64,000 nucleotides of DNA from Erythrobacter sp. (GCF_011765465.1 NZ_CP050265.1:310001-374000); one strand, 5' to 3'; shown: positions 1-9,183, counted from the stretch's first letter. Notes: generated by a model not told the origin, from the sequence alone. Numbers and translations are program-made.

Positions 1-744
1 GACTCCGCCGAGGCGGATCCCCGCCTCGTCACGCTCGTCTATGACGACGCGCAGGTCTACACGATCCGCGGGCGGGTGAAGGTCCAGACCACGATCAAGT
101 TCCGCGAGGACGAGCGGATCGAGAACGTCGCGATCGGCGACTCGAAGGCGTGGCAGGTTCAGCCGAACAAGGCGCAGTCGATCCTGTTCGTCAAACCGCT
201 CGAGCCGAGCGCGGCGACCAATCTCACCGTGGTGACGAGCAAGCGGACCTATCTCTTCGATCTCGTCGCTTCCCCGCGCAACCAGCCGCTTTACGTGATG
301 CAGTTCTCCTACCCCGAGGCCGAAAAGGCCGAGCGCGAGGCGCGCCTTGCCGCCGCCGCTGCCGACAAGGCGCGCGAGGAGGCGAACGCGCTCGAAATGG
401 CCGCGGCGAGCGATCCTTACGCGGTGATCGACCCGGCGCGGCTCAATTTCGAATGGGCGGGCGAGGGCGACAGGGAATTGCTGCCCGCGCGCGCCTATGA
501 CGATGGCGAGGCCGTGTTCCTGACATGGCCCGCGGGCACGCCGATCCCGGCGATCCTCGTCACCAACGAGCGCGGCGAGGTCGGGGCGGTCAATTTCACC
601 GTGCGCGGCGATACTGTGGTGCTCGATGACGTGCCGGGGCAGATCGTCCTGCGTTCGGGCGACGACAGCGCGACGCTCACCAATCTCGGCCCGGCTCGCC
701 CGCGCAGCGCGGATGCCGGGCAGGCCGGACGGAGGGGCTCGTGA
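1..744 (+). CDS. virB9: VirB9/TrbG type IV secretion outer-membrane-complex protein (5' end missing)
   Basis: The reading frame is open from the first base of the window, so the N-terminus, including the expected signal peptide, lies outside. Visible at the start is the family hallmark DPRLVTLVYDDAQVYTI, and then QPNKAQSILFVKPLEPS. The C-terminal part (about residues 150-240) is the VirB9 domain that joins VirB10 and VirB7 in the outer-membrane core of a type IV secretion channel. A charged Ala/Glu-rich linker precedes it. A GTG at position 76 is an internal codon, not the true start. virB10 and virB11 follow in the same direction, in the usual order. Confidence 0.9.
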   Translation, partial: DSAEADPRLVTLVYDDAQVYTIRGRVKVQTTIKFREDERIENVAIGDSKAWQVQPNKAQSILFVKPLEPSAATNLTVVTSKRTYLFDLVASPRNQPLYVMQFSYPEAEKAEREARLAAAAADKAREEANALEMAAASDPYAVIDPARLNFEWAGEGDRELLPARAYDDGEAVFLTWPAGTPIPAILVTNERGEVGAVNFTVRGDTVVLDDVPGQIVLRSGDDSATLTNLGPARPRSADAGQAGRRGS

Positions 745-781
745 GAACGAACTGCAAACCGAATGAAGGGGAGATGATCTG

Positions 782-1915
782 ATGCGTCTTGCCATGCGAC
801 TGCCGCCGAAGAAGGGCGATGGAGCGACCGGAGCGGGCGACCCGCGCGAGCAGGAAAGCGCCGAGGTCATCGACCTTGCGAGCCGCAGCGCCTTTCCCGG
901 CGTCGCCGACCGCAAAGCCAAGACCGACGGGCTCGGCCTTGCCGCGGGCGGGCTGATCGTGCTGGCGCTTGGGGCGACGACCTTCTGGGCGATGAACGCG
1001 CCGGAAACGCCTGCGCCCGAGCCTATCGGCAACCCGCAGGTCGCCCCGCCGCAGGCCGCCGCGCCCGCTCCGGTCGAAGCGCCCGCGCCCGCGCCTGCGA
1101 CCGCGCAGCCGCTCCCCGACCCCGCGCCCGCGCCGATCCTCGCGCGCGATCCGGGGGCGGAGCCGGCCAATGCGGTGAACCCCTATGCCAGCCCCACGAT
1201 GGTCTATGATGCGTCCACCGCCGCCGATTCCGTGCGCGTGGCGGAACCTGCCGGGGCGGCTGCTGCCGGGACCGCGCCCGCGACCGGCGCGACCGGCGCG
1301 AGCGGATCGGCCGCCGAATTCGCCAGCCGCATCGGCGGCGTCGGCGGCGCTCCGGCGCAGGCCCGCGCGATGGTCAACCCGACCACGACGGTGACCGAGG
1401 GAACGATGATCCCCGCCGTGCTGGAGACCGCGATCAACACCGACGTGCCCGGCTATGTCCGCGCCGTGGTGAGCCAAGACGTCAAGAGCTTCGACGGCAA
1501 GAAGGTGCTGATCCCGCGCTCCTCGCGCCTGATCGGCCAGTACCAGTCGGGCGTCCAGCAGGGGCAGAAGCGCGCCTATGTCATCTGGACCCGCCTGATC
1601 CGCCCGGACGGTGCCTCGGTCAACATCGCCAGCCCCGCGGTCGCCTTCGACGGGACGACGGGCCTTCCCGGCGATGTCGACACGCATTTCCTCAAGCGGT
1701 TCGGCTCGGGCCTGCTGCTGTCGGTGGTCGGCGGGCTGAGCGCGGTCGCGACCGGCGGCGTGGGCGGCGTCATCATCGCGGGCGGCGCGCAGAACGCGGC
1801 GAGCAGCGCGGTGCAGGCCGATGGGCAGGTCTCGCCCACCATCCGCGTGCGCGCGGGCGAGCCGATCCGCGTCTTCGCCGCGCGCGATCTCGATTTCAGC
1901 ACGGTCACCGACTGA
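782..1915 (+). CDS. virB10: VirB10/TrbI type IV secretion inner-to-outer membrane scaffold
   Basis: This 377-residue protein has a short cytoplasmic N-terminus, one transmembrane helix around residues 50-70 (AAGGLIVLALGATTFWAMNA), a long Pro/Ala-rich periplasmic linker (about 75-190) and the C-terminal TrbI/VirB10 beta-barrel domain. Conserved stretches are GTMIPAVLETAINTDVPGYV, VLIPRSSRLIGQY and the hydrophobic antenna region near LLSVVGGLSAVATGG. In the family this protein spans both membranes and transmits ATPase energy to the channel. A second in-frame ATG lies four codons inside the start. The gene sits 37 bp after virB9 and 11 bp before virB11. Confidence 0.93.
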   Translation: MRLAMRLPPKKGDGATGAGDPREQESAEVIDLASRSAFPGVADRKAKTDGLGLAAGGLIVLALGATTFWAMNAPETPAPEPIGNPQVAPPQAAAPAPVEAPAPAPATAQPLPDPAPAPILARDPGAEPANAVNPYASPTMVYDASTAADSVRVAEPAGAAAAGTAPATGATGASGSAAEFASRIGGVGGAPAQARAMVNPTTTVTEGTMIPAVLETAINTDVPGYVRAVVSQDVKSFDGKKVLIPRSSRLIGQYQSGVQQGQKRAYVIWTRLIRPDGASVNIASPAVAFDGTTGLPGDVDTHFLKRFGSGLLLSVVGGLSAVATGGVGGVIIAGGAQNAASSAVQADGQVSPTIRVRAGEPIRVFAARDLDFSTVTD

Positions 1916-1926
1916 GCGGGGAGACG

Positions 1927-2979
1927 ATGAGCGCGGAGATCCATCCCCTCGGGCATTCCACGCCGGCAGGAACGGGCAGCGAGCCGGTCGACGGGGAAGT
2001 GCCACGCGACAGCCTCGCCGACCTGTCCGAACGCAGTGTCTATCTCGACGCCTATCTCGCCCCGTTCCGTCGCTGGCTGCAGAAGGACACGGTGACCGAG
2101 ATCATGGTCAACCGGCCCGGCGAGCTCTGGATCGAGGACGCGGCGAACCCCGGAATGCAGCGGATCGAGACGCCCGAGATCGACGACCGGCTGGTCCAGC
2201 GGCTCGCCGAACAGGTCGCGCGCGTTTCGCACCAGGGGATCAACCGCGAGCATCCGCTATTGGGCGCGACCCTGCCTGACGGGGCGCGCATCCAGTTCTG
2301 CGGGCCTCCGGCAAGCCGCCGGCACTGGGTCATGGCGATCCGCCGCCACCGGCGATTGGACCTGCCGCTCGACGCCTATGACACCGGCCCGCTCACCGGC
2401 GCGGATGCGCCCGCCATGCCCGATGCGCAAGGCGAGCCGATCGCCTTCCTGCGCGAGGCGATCCGGCAGCGCCGCACCATCCTCGTCTCGGGCGGGACCA
2501 GCACGGGCAAGACGACTTTCCTCAACGCCATGCTCGGCGAAATCCCGCGCCACGAACGCGTCGTGCTGGTCGAGGACACGCCCGAACTCAAGTTTCCGGG
2601 CGAGAATTCGGTCGGCCTCGTCGCGGTCAAGGGCGAGCTGGGCGAGGCCAAGGTGACCGCCAATGAACTGCTCCAGGCCGCGCTGCGCCTGCGGCCCGAC
2701 CGGATCGTGCTGGGCGAGCTTCGCGGCGCGGAGAGCGTCTCCTTCCTGCGCGCGATCAACACCGGCCATCCGGGCAGTTTCTCGACCATCCACGCGAACA
2801 GCCTCAAGGGCGCGCTGGAACAGCTTTCGCTGATGGTGATGCAGACCGGCATCGGCCTGTCGCGCACCGACACCATCGCCTATGCGGCGAGCGTGATCGA
2901 CGTGCTGGTGCAACTGGGCCGCGATGCGAACGGCAAGCGCGGCATCGTTGAGATCGCGGAGAGCCGCACGCTGGTTTGA
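1927..2979 (+). CDS. virB11: VirB11 hexameric ATPase of type IV secretion
   Basis: This 350-residue P-type secretion ATPase powers pilus assembly or substrate transfer at the inner membrane. The N-terminal domain covers about residues 35-160. The RecA-like domain follows, with Walker A GGTSTGKTT at 189-197, Walker B RIVLGELRG at about 259-267 and the His box NTGHPGSFSTIHA at 278-290. The length matches the family. It is the last visible gene of the T4SS cluster; a palindromic repeat region follows rather than virD4 or relaxase genes. Whether the system is conjugative or an effector system cannot be told from here. Confidence 0.95.
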   Translation: MSAEIHPLGHSTPAGTGSEPVDGEVPRDSLADLSERSVYLDAYLAPFRRWLQKDTVTEIMVNRPGELWIEDAANPGMQRIETPEIDDRLVQRLAEQVARVSHQGINREHPLLGATLPDGARIQFCGPPASRRHWVMAIRRHRRLDLPLDAYDTGPLTGADAPAMPDAQGEPIAFLREAIRQRRTILVSGGTSTGKTTFLNAMLGEIPRHERVVLVEDTPELKFPGENSVGLVAVKGELGEAKVTANELLQAALRLRPDRIVLGELRGAESVSFLRAINTGHPGSFSTIHANSLKGALEQLSLMVMQTGIGLSRTDTIAYAASVIDVLVQLGRDANGKRGIVEIAESRTLV

Positions 2980-3030
2980 TTGCGGTCGTGGTGTGGTTCT
3001 CGCGGCCTTTTCGCGCGGCGCGGAGTCCCT

Positions 3031-3190
3031 GTTTGCGGTCGCGCCTTAGTGCGACGCGGACCACCCACCCGGCCACCATAGGGTAATGGTATCATTGGTG
3101 GCCGGGTGGGGAGGCGGGGTGGGTGGTCTGAACTCCCCGACAAAGACTCCGGGGTGGGAGGTCTGAACCCCCAACAAGGACTCCGCAGCG
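3031..3190. repeat. Dispersed palindromic/tandem repeat (family A, copy 1)
   Basis: Three elements lie between virB11 and ppk. First is a small dyad, GTCGC...GCGAC, at 3038-3055. Second is a perfect 15-bp inverted repeat (arms 3064-3078 and 3096-3110, 17-nt loop). Third are two adjacent near-identical units of about 35 bp at 3116-3150 and 3151-3184, each reading roughly GGGGTGGG-GGTCTGAAC then CCCC and ACAA-GACTCC. A related copy lies after ppx at 7104-7195; a 40-bp core (3140-3179 against 7147-7186) matches at 32 positions. The placement downstream of genes suggests a REP-like element that may also end transcription. No other feature is seen in the 2980-3304 gap apart from the ppk upstream region. 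Confidence 0.7.
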
Positions 3191-3304
3191 ACACCCGCTT
3201 ATCTGACATTCTTGTGACACTGCGCCTTTCGTGATTTACACGTGGCCATCATGCGAACATGGGGTGCGCGGCGCCGTGCCGCGCCCCGAGCCACGCCGGA
3301 CACG

Positions 3305-5515
3305 ATGAGCAGCACCGAGATCGCCTCGACCAAGAACCCCGCCTCCCCGCCTTCGCCGCAGCCCGGCGGGGCGGGCGAGGAAGCGCCCTATTTCAACCGC
3401 GAATTGTCCTGGCTCTCCTTCAACGAGCGCGTGCTGGCCGAGGCCGCGAACGAGGCTTACCCGCTGCTCGAACGCCTGCGATTCCTGAGCATTTCGGGGA
3501 GCAATCTCGACGAATTCATGATGATCCGCGTCGCGGGCCTCGTCGGGCAGGCGCAGCGCGGGATCGACAAGGTCGCGATCGACGGGCGCACGCCGACCCA
3601 GCAGCTCGCCGCGATCCGCGAACAGCTCGCGATCCTGTCCGACCGCCAGCAGGACATCTGGCGCGAGCTGCGCGTATTGCTGGCCGATGCCGGCATCCAC
3701 GTCGCCGACGAACACCGCGTCGACCCCAGCGCGCACGAATGGCTCGAGCAGTATTTCCTCGAGGAAATCCTGCCCATCATCACGCCGCAGGCGCTCGATC
3801 CGGCGCACCCTTTCCCCTTCGTCCACAATGAAGGGATCGGCCTCCTCTTCACCCTGACGCGCGATGCCGACGGGGAACAGATCATCGAGATGATCCTCAT
3901 CCCCAGCGCCCTGCCGCGCTTCGTGCGGGTGCCGGGGCAGGTCGAAGGCGCGGGCGGGGTGCCGGGCGAGGCGATCTACATCTCCATCGCGAGCCTCGTG
4001 CAGCGCTATGCCTCGAAGCTCTTTCCCGGCTTCACCATCCAAGGCGACGGTCTGTTCCGCGTGCTGCGCGACAGCGACATCGAGATCGAGGAAGAAGCCG
4101 AGGACCTCGTGCGCACCTTCCGCAGCGCGATCCAGCGGCGCAGGCGCGGGCAGGTGATCCAGCTCGAACTCGAAGAGGATTTCGACCCCGAGGCCGAAGC
4201 CGTCCTGCTCGACCAGCTGGGCGTGCACGAAGCCGCCGTCATCAAGACCGACGGCATGATCGGGATCGACGGGCTGTCCGAGATCGTCGGCGAGGACCGC
4301 CCGGACCTGAAATTCGACGCCTATTCCCCGCGCTATCCCGAACGCATCCGCGAACACGACGGCGACGCCTTCTCCGCGATCCGCGAAAAGGACATCGTCA
4401 TCCACCACCCCTATGAAAGCTTCGAGGTGGTGGTCGATTTCATCCGCCAGGCCGCCGCCGACCCCGATGTGGTGGCGATCAAGCAGACGCTCTATCGCGC
4501 GGGCAGCCAGTCGGCGGTCATCAACGCGCTGATCGAGGCGGCGGAGAACGGCAAGTCGGTCACCGCGGTCGTGGAGCTGAAAGCGCGCTTCGACGAGGAA
4601 CAGAACCTCAAGTGGGCGACCAAGCTCGAACGCGCCGGCGTGCAGGTGATCTACGGCTTCACCGACTGGAAGACCCACGCCAAGACCGCGATGGTGGTCC
4701 GCCGCGAGGAGGAGGGCTTTCGCACCTACTGCCACTTCGGCACGGGCAATTACCACCCGGTCACGGCCAAGATCTACACCGACCTGTCCTTCTTCACCGC
4801 CGACCCGAAACTGGGGCGCGATGCGGCCAAGATGTTCAATTTCGTCACCGGCTATGTCGAACCGCACAGCCTGGAAAAGATCCACATCGCGCCGATCGAC
4901 CTGCGCGAGGAAATCTACCGAAGGATCGATGCCGAGATCGCCAATGCCGCCAAGGGCAAGCCCGCCGCGATCTGGATGAAGTGCAACCAGATCACCGACC
5001 AGGGCATGATCGACCGGCTCTATGCCGCGAGCGAGGCGGGGGTGAACGTCGAACTCGTCATCCGCGGCATCTGCTGCCTGCGCCCGGGCCTGCCCGGCCT
5101 GTCCGAGAACATCCGGGTGAAGTCGATCATCGGCCGCTTCCTGGAACATTCGCGCATCTACGCCTTCGCCAACGGCCATGCCATGCCGAGTCCGAAGGCC
5201 GCGGTGTTCATCTCGTCGGCCGACCTCATGGAGCGCAATCTCGACCGGCGGGTGGAATCGCTCATCCCGGTCGAGAACCGCACGGTGCACGACCAGGTGC
5301 TGCAGCAGGTGCTGCTCGCCAATATGCTCGACACCGAACAGAGCTGGTGGCTCAACGCGGACGGGACATACAGTCGCGTCGAAGCGGATGCGGGCAGCAA
5401 GCCGTTCAATTGTCACCGCTATTTCATGACCAACCCCTCGCTGTCGGGCCGTGGCGGCTCGCTCGAGGCGGGCGGGGTGCCCAAACTTTCGCTGCGCAAG
5501 GGGCGCGCAGGCTAG
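3305..5515 (+). CDS. ppk1: Polyphosphate kinase 1
   Basis: Makes long-chain polyphosphate from ATP, reversibly. The protein is about 736 residues from the ATG at 3305. An in-frame GTG at 3242 would add 21 basic residues that do not look like the family, so the ATG is preferred. The usual start of the mature domain is seen, FNRELSWLSFNERVL, followed by FLSISGSNLDEFMMIRVAGL. The phosphorylated-histidine region is YCHFGTGNYHPVTAKIYTDL, and a second catalytic region is FLEHSRIYAFANG. The exopolyphosphatase gene starts 15 bp downstream, so synthesis and degradation of polyphosphate are probably co-transcribed. Confidence 0.96.
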   Translation: MSSTEIASTKNPASPPSPQPGGAGEEAPYFNRELSWLSFNERVLAEAANEAYPLLERLRFLSISGSNLDEFMMIRVAGLVGQAQRGIDKVAIDGRTPTQQLAAIREQLAILSDRQQDIWRELRVLLADAGIHVADEHRVDPSAHEWLEQYFLEEILPIITPQALDPAHPFPFVHNEGIGLLFTLTRDADGEQIIEMILIPSALPRFVRVPGQVEGAGGVPGEAIYISIASLVQRYASKLFPGFTIQGDGLFRVLRDSDIEIEEEAEDLVRTFRSAIQRRRRGQVIQLELEEDFDPEAEAVLLDQLGVHEAAVIKTDGMIGIDGLSEIVGEDRPDLKFDAYSPRYPERIREHDGDAFSAIREKDIVIHHPYESFEVVVDFIRQAAADPDVVAIKQTLYRAGSQSAVINALIEAAENGKSVTAVVELKARFDEEQNLKWATKLERAGVQVIYGFTDWKTHAKTAMVVRREEEGFRTYCHFGTGNYHPVTAKIYTDLSFFTADPKLGRDAAKMFNFVTGYVEPHSLEKIHIAPIDLREEIYRRIDAEIANAAKGKPAAIWMKCNQITDQGMIDRLYAASEAGVNVELVIRGICCLRPGLPGLSENIRVKSIIGRFLEHSRIYAFANGHAMPSPKAAVFISSADLMERNLDRRVESLIPVENRTVHDQVLQQVLLANMLDTEQSWWLNADGTYSRVEADAGSKPFNCHRYFMTNPSLSGRGGSLEAGGVPKLSLRKGRAG

Positions 5516-5530
5516 GACGTATTTCGAGGT

Positions 5531-7099
5531 ATGACTTCCCGTAACAAGCGCCACGACCGCGACGGCGTTTTCGCAGGCAATCGCCCCGAACGGGCGATCA
5601 TCGACATCGGCTCGAACACGGTGCGGCTCGTCATCTATGGCGGGTCGATGCGCGCGCCCACGGTGTTGCTCAACGAGAAAGTGACCGCGCGGCTCGGCAG
5701 CGAACTCGCCGCGACCGGGCGGCTGGGCGCGGAATCGGTCGAGCTCGCGATGCGGGCATTGAAGCGCTTCGTCCTGCTGCTCGACGATCTCGAGGTCGCC
5801 GATGTCGAATGCGTCGCCACCGCCGCCGTGCGCGAAGCGGCAAACGGTGGGGAATTCGTGGAGGCCCTGAGAGCGCTCGGGCTCCGCCCTCGCGTGATTT
5901 CGGGGGAGGAAGAGGGGCGGCTGTCGGCGATGGGCGTCGCGGGCGCCTTTCCGGGCGCAAGCGGGATGGTCGCCGATCTCGGCGGGGGCAGCCTCGAACT
6001 GGTGCGGTTGTCCGGCGACGAGACGCACGACGCCGCCTCGCTCCCGCTCGGCACGCTGCGCCTGCCCGATTTTCGCAAGGACGATCAGGTCGGCGGCGGG
6101 TCGAAGGACGTGCGCGCCGATATGCGCAAGGCGCTCGAAAAGGCGCTGCGCAAGGCGGGCTGGGACGCGGGCAGTTTCGGTGAGAAGGATGCGCGCACGC
6201 TCTATCTCGTCGGGGGCACATGGCGCGCGATGGCGGTTTTCGCGATGCAGGAGCAGGGCCACCCCCTGTCCGACCCGCACGGCTTCGAGCTGTCGCCGGG
6301 CGAGGCCGAGACGCTGGCGAAACGGCTCGCCGCGCAATATCCCGAGGATCTCAAGCCGCGCGAGCGGATTTCCTCGATGCGCGCGGAAAAGCTGCCCGAT
6401 GCCGCGGTGCTGCTGCTCGCCCTGATCGGCCAGCTGGGGCCCGAGAAGCTGGTGTTCTCCTCGTGGGGGCTGCGCGAAGGGCTGCTCTACGACCGGCTCG
6501 CGCCGCACGCGCGCGCGCAGGACCCGCTGCTCGCCGGGATTTCGGTGTTCGCCACGCTGCGCGGCGCGCCGCCGCCGCTCGCCGCGCGGGTCGCCGCGTG
6601 GACCGTCGATGCCGCGCCTGCGCGCAAGCACGGCAGCGAACGCCTGCGCCTCGCGGCGACCCAGCTCGCGCTCGCCTCGATGCAGATCGAGCCCAATATC
6701 CGCCTGCCGCAGGCGATCGACTGGGCGCTGCACAAGCGCTGGATCGCGGTGGACGGCAAGGGCCGCGCGATGATGGCGGCGGCGATCGCGGCCAATGGCA
6801 ACCGCACCGACCTGCCGCAGGAAGTCCACGATCTCGCCAGCGAGGAGGCCATCGCCGAGGCGCAGGTGTGGGGCTTCGCCACCCGGCTCGCCCGGCGGCT
6901 GGGCGCGCGCTCGCGCCGCTCGCTGCAGGTCAGCCGCCTTCTGGTCGAGGAGGAGGCGCTCGTCCTGCGGCTTGCGGAAAGCCACGCGGACCTGTTCGGC
7001 GTGCCGACCGAAAAGGACATGAAGCTGCTCGCCGGTGCCAAGGGGCTCGACTGGAGGGTCGACATCGTGCCGGACGAGGCGCTGAGGGCCGATGACTGA
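5531..7099 (+). CDS. ppx: Exopolyphosphatase / Ppx-GppA family phosphatase
   Basis: This 522-residue member of the actin-like ASKHA superfamily releases phosphate from polyphosphate or hydrolyses pppGpp. The N-terminal phosphate-binding loop is IIDIGSNTVRLVIYGG (residues about 19-34). The second phosphate loop is MVADLGGGSLELVRL (about 148-162), with the catalytic Glu of EEEGRLSAMG between them. The C-terminal region resembles the Ppx HD-like domain. Ppx and GppA cannot be separated by eye; pairing with ppk1 favours polyphosphate. It is followed by the second family A repeat. Confidence 0.92.
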   Translation: MTSRNKRHDRDGVFAGNRPERAIIDIGSNTVRLVIYGGSMRAPTVLLNEKVTARLGSELAATGRLGAESVELAMRALKRFVLLLDDLEVADVECVATAAVREAANGGEFVEALRALGLRPRVISGEEEGRLSAMGVAGAFPGASGMVADLGGGSLELVRLSGDETHDAASLPLGTLRLPDFRKDDQVGGGSKDVRADMRKALEKALRKAGWDAGSFGEKDARTLYLVGGTWRAMAVFAMQEQGHPLSDPHGFELSPGEAETLAKRLAAQYPEDLKPRERISSMRAEKLPDAAVLLLALIGQLGPEKLVFSSWGLREGLLYDRLAPHARAQDPLLAGISVFATLRGAPPPLAARVAAWTVDAAPARKHGSERLRLAATQLALASMQIEPNIRLPQAIDWALHKRWIAVDGKGRAMMAAAIAANGNRTDLPQEVHDLASEEAIAEAQVWGFATRLARRLGARSRRSLQVSRLLVEEEALVLRLAESHADLFGVPTEKDMKLLAGAKGLDWRVDIVPDEALRADD

Positions 7100-7103
7100 C
7101 CTC

Positions 7104-7195
7104 GTTTCGGTCGCGCATTGGCGCGACGCGGGGGCCCTCCCCTCCAACAAAGATTCTCGGGTGGGAGGGCTGGGCCCTCAACAAGAGATCGCACC
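7104..7195. repeat. Dispersed palindromic repeat (family A, copy 2)
   Basis: Directly after the ppx stop lies the dyad TCGCGC-ATTG-GCGCGA (7111-7126). It is followed by GGGCCCTCCCCTCCAACAAA and a unit of the form GGGTGGGAGGGCTGGGCCC then CAACAAGAGATC. The layout (small dyad, then ACAA-GA-TC units) matches the element after virB11 at 3031-3190, although the long 15-bp stem found there is absent here. It sits between convergent genes (ppx forward, the transporter reverse), as expected for a REP-like or terminator element. Confidence 0.6.
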
Positions 7196-7215
7196 TAAAT
7201 CCCTGCCAAGGCGCT

Positions 7216-8091
7216 TTAGACAGCCCTCTTCTCGCTCCCGAAGGGCGAGAAATCGGTGTCGATGTCGAACAGGTCGACCCCCTCGGCCTTTTTCAGCTTG
7301 CCGACGACGAGATAGGTGACGGGCGTCAGCAGCGCCTCCCACACGACCTTGAGCAGCCAGTTCGTCACCATCACGGTCACCACCGCCTCAGTGGTCCAGA
7401 TGCCCCAGAAGGCGACGGGGTAGAAGATGAGGCTGTCCACGCCCTGTCCCACGACGGTCGAGCCGATCGTGCGGGTCCACAGCGCCTTGCCCTTCGTCCA
7501 GACCTTCATTCGCGCCATGACGTAGGAATTGACGAACTCGCCCGCCCAGAAGGCGGTGATCGAGGCGAGCACGATCCGCCACGTGCTGCCGAAGACCGAG
7601 ACATAGGTCTGCTGGCACACCGCGCCCGCGACCGCGTCGGGCTCGCCCTGCATTTCAAGGCTGCCCGACGCCGCGCAGGTCCACCCGTCGAAGGCGGGCA
7701 GGCCGACGACGACCCAGCTCATGAAGGCGAGGAAGATCATCGCGGCGAAGCCCGTCCAGATCACCCGCCGCGCGCGGGCGAAGCCGTAGATCTCGGTGAG
7801 CACGTCGCCGATGACGTAGCCCAGCGGGAAGAAGAGGATCCCTGCGCCGTAGATGAACACCCCGTCGGGCGCGGGCCACCAGCCGTCGGGCCAGAAGGGC
7901 ACTTCGAGAAAGGTCAGCTTGGCCGCGCCGATGATGTTCGACAGCAGCAGGATCGCGACGAAGCCCGCCATGACGAAATCGTAATAGCGGAACGTCACCG
8001 GCGCGCGGGAGGTCGCGCGGATGCCGTCGTTCGGATCGGTGTCGAAAGCTGCGCCGGGATCGGAGGCGGCGCCGGGGAGCGGGTTTTCCAT
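7216..8091 (-). CDS. Queuosine precursor transporter (YhhQ/VUT family)
   Basis: This 291-residue integral membrane protein belongs to the DUF165/Vut_1 family. Family stretches are ILLLSNIIGAAKLTFLEVPF, GAGILFFPLGYVIGDVLTEI and IVLASITAFWAGEFVNSYVM. In E. coli YhhQ imports 7-cyano-7-deazaguanine or 7-aminomethyl-7-deazaguanine for queuosine modification of tRNA. About six to seven helices are visible. An insert near residues 125-155 (PAFDGWTCAASGSLEMQ...) is longer than in E. coli. The N-terminal 35 residues are polar and probably cytoplasmic. The gene is monocistronic and lies next to tRNA-Arg. The substrate is inferred from the family. Confidence 0.85.
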   Translation of the reverse strand: MENPLPGAASDPGAAFDTDPNDGIRATSRAPVTFRYYDFVMAGFVAILLLSNIIGAAKLTFLEVPFWPDGWWPAPDGVFIYGAGILFFPLGYVIGDVLTEIYGFARARRVIWTGFAAMIFLAFMSWVVVGLPAFDGWTCAASGSLEMQGEPDAVAGAVCQQTYVSVFGSTWRIVLASITAFWAGEFVNSYVMARMKVWTKGKALWTRTIGSTVVGQGVDSLIFYPVAFWGIWTTEAVVTVMVTNWLLKVVWEALLTPVTYLVVGKLKKAEGVDLFDIDTDFSPFGSEKRAV

Positions 8092-8164
8092 CGGGCGCGA
8101 AGACTAGCGGTGTTTGCGCCTCCCGCAAAGCGCGCTAATGGACGCCTGTCCGCACGGCGGGCGC

Positions 8165-8241
8165 GCGCCCGTAGCTCATCTGGATAGAGCGCGAGACTTC
8201 TAATCTTGAGGCAGCAGGTTCGAGTCCTGCCGGGCGCGCCA
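8165..8241 (+). tRNA. tRNA-Arg (anticodon TCT)
   Basis: A full cloverleaf can be drawn. The acceptor stem GCGCCCG pairs with CGGGCGC (8231-8237), with discriminator G and an encoded CCA ending at 8241. The D-arm is GCTC...GAGC. The anticodon stem is CGAGA/TCTTG with loop CTTCTAA, placing TCT at 8199-8201. The T-arm is GCAGG-TTCGAGT-CCTGC. It reads AGA/AGG codons, which are rare in this high-G+C genome but are used by the low-G+C gene just downstream. Confidence 0.97.
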
Positions 8242-8325
8242 ATAACGCAGGGGATTAGGGTTGGTTAAGATTGTTACCTCGCTTGATCGGGTGAGGTTTG
8301 GGTAACAGGGGGCGCTATTCGTTCA

Positions 8326-9183
8326 ATGTCTTCAGGCAATCAAGGTGATCGAATTGCGGCTCTAGCTAAGCAGGGTCAAGAGGACAGCAGTAGCAGTCAA
8401 CGCGCCGGTGGGAATGATCAAGCAGCCAGTGGCGAAACTGGCGAGGTCTCAGCGCTTGTCGAGCAGTCGCCCCGCCCTGATGAAGCCGTAGAAGATCAGC
8501 AACAGGCTGAGGGGCAAGAGCCCGATCCCTACGCCGCGCGGGACATTATTGCCCAAGAGATGATGGCGGAAGCTTCCGTAGTCATGGCGGTCGCTGCGCT
8601 CCTGACATTCCTTGTTACGTTGACGGGCACATTTTTGATTTGGACTCAGGTTAAGCTGACCCGCAAAGCCGTCGAGGAAACTGGAGATGCGACTAAGGCA
8701 ATGGTGGAGTCGAACAGAATCGTTCGTCGAAGCAGCCAACTGCAACTCGCGCCTTACATTGCCTTCACCAGTGCGAGTATAGGCATGAATGACGACGGAG
8801 ACCCCATATGCACAGTATCATATAGGAATTTCGGGCAGACCCCAGCGGCCCACCTAAAGATTTTCGCAGGTCTGCACATAGGTGCGCCACCTGTCTTCGA
8901 TGGGATTATTCCGCAGAAAGAGTTGTCTACACCCGATTACATTGCGCCGGGACAGACCTTGCACGCCACCATCACGATTGAGTGTTTGGAAGGCGTAGCA
9001 AACGATCTGCGGGATAGAATTGAAAATGGCGACATTTTGGTCTTGCCAATAACTATCGGCTACATCGCAAACCAATTTGTTGAGGATGTCCCTACGAGAG
9101 AAATCACGGCTACTTTCGTAGCTGACGACGATGCCGTTCGGTTGGGAAGCATGAGAATTCCGATCCCGGGGGAAATCGACTGA
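8326..9183 (+). CDS. Orphan single-pass membrane protein, low G+C, probably acquired
   Basis: I do not recognise this 285-residue protein. Residues 1-75 are hydrophilic and rich in Gln, Ser, Glu and Ala. One hydrophobic segment lies at about 84-106 (ASVVMAVAALLTFLVTLTGT), followed by a short charged helix (TRKAVEETGDATKAMVESN) and a C-terminal region of mostly beta character. This topology is seen in many uncharacterised accessory membrane proteins. Base composition is clearly lower in G+C than that of neighbouring genes, and AGA, AGG and ATA codons are frequent. It starts 84 bp after the tRNA-Arg CCA, a classic integration site, but no integrase or second attachment site was found. Confidence 0.7.
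   Translation: MSSGNQGDRIAALAKQGQEDSSSSQRAGGNDQAASGETGEVSALVEQSPRPDEAVEDQQQAEGQEPDPYAARDIIAQEMMAEASVVMAVAALLTFLVTLTGTFLIWTQVKLTRKAVEETGDATKAMVESNRIVRRSSQLQLAPYIAFTSASIGMNDDGDPICTVSYRNFGQTPAAHLKIFAGLHIGAPPVFDGIIPQKELSTPDYIAPGQTLHATITIECLEGVANDLRDRIENGDILVLPITIGYIANQFVEDVPTREITATFVADDDAVRLGSMRIPIPGEID

Noticed and set aside
1..2979. The VirB9-10-11 genes hinted at a conjugative plasmid or integrative element.
   Set aside because: No relaxase, coupling protein, integrase, partition or replication gene and no border repeat are visible in the window; only the end of the T4SS cluster is seen, so no mobile element is claimed.
3242..3304. An upstream GTG would give polyphosphate kinase 21 more residues.
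   Set aside because: The added Arg/Ala-rich residues do not match the family, and the ATG at 3305 gives a normal N-terminus.
3236..7150. A minus-strand open frame of more than 1300 codons runs opposite ppk1 and ppx.
   Set aside because: It is the mirror of two clear genes in high-G+C DNA, with low-complexity Arg/Asp/Gly-type sequence and no domain.
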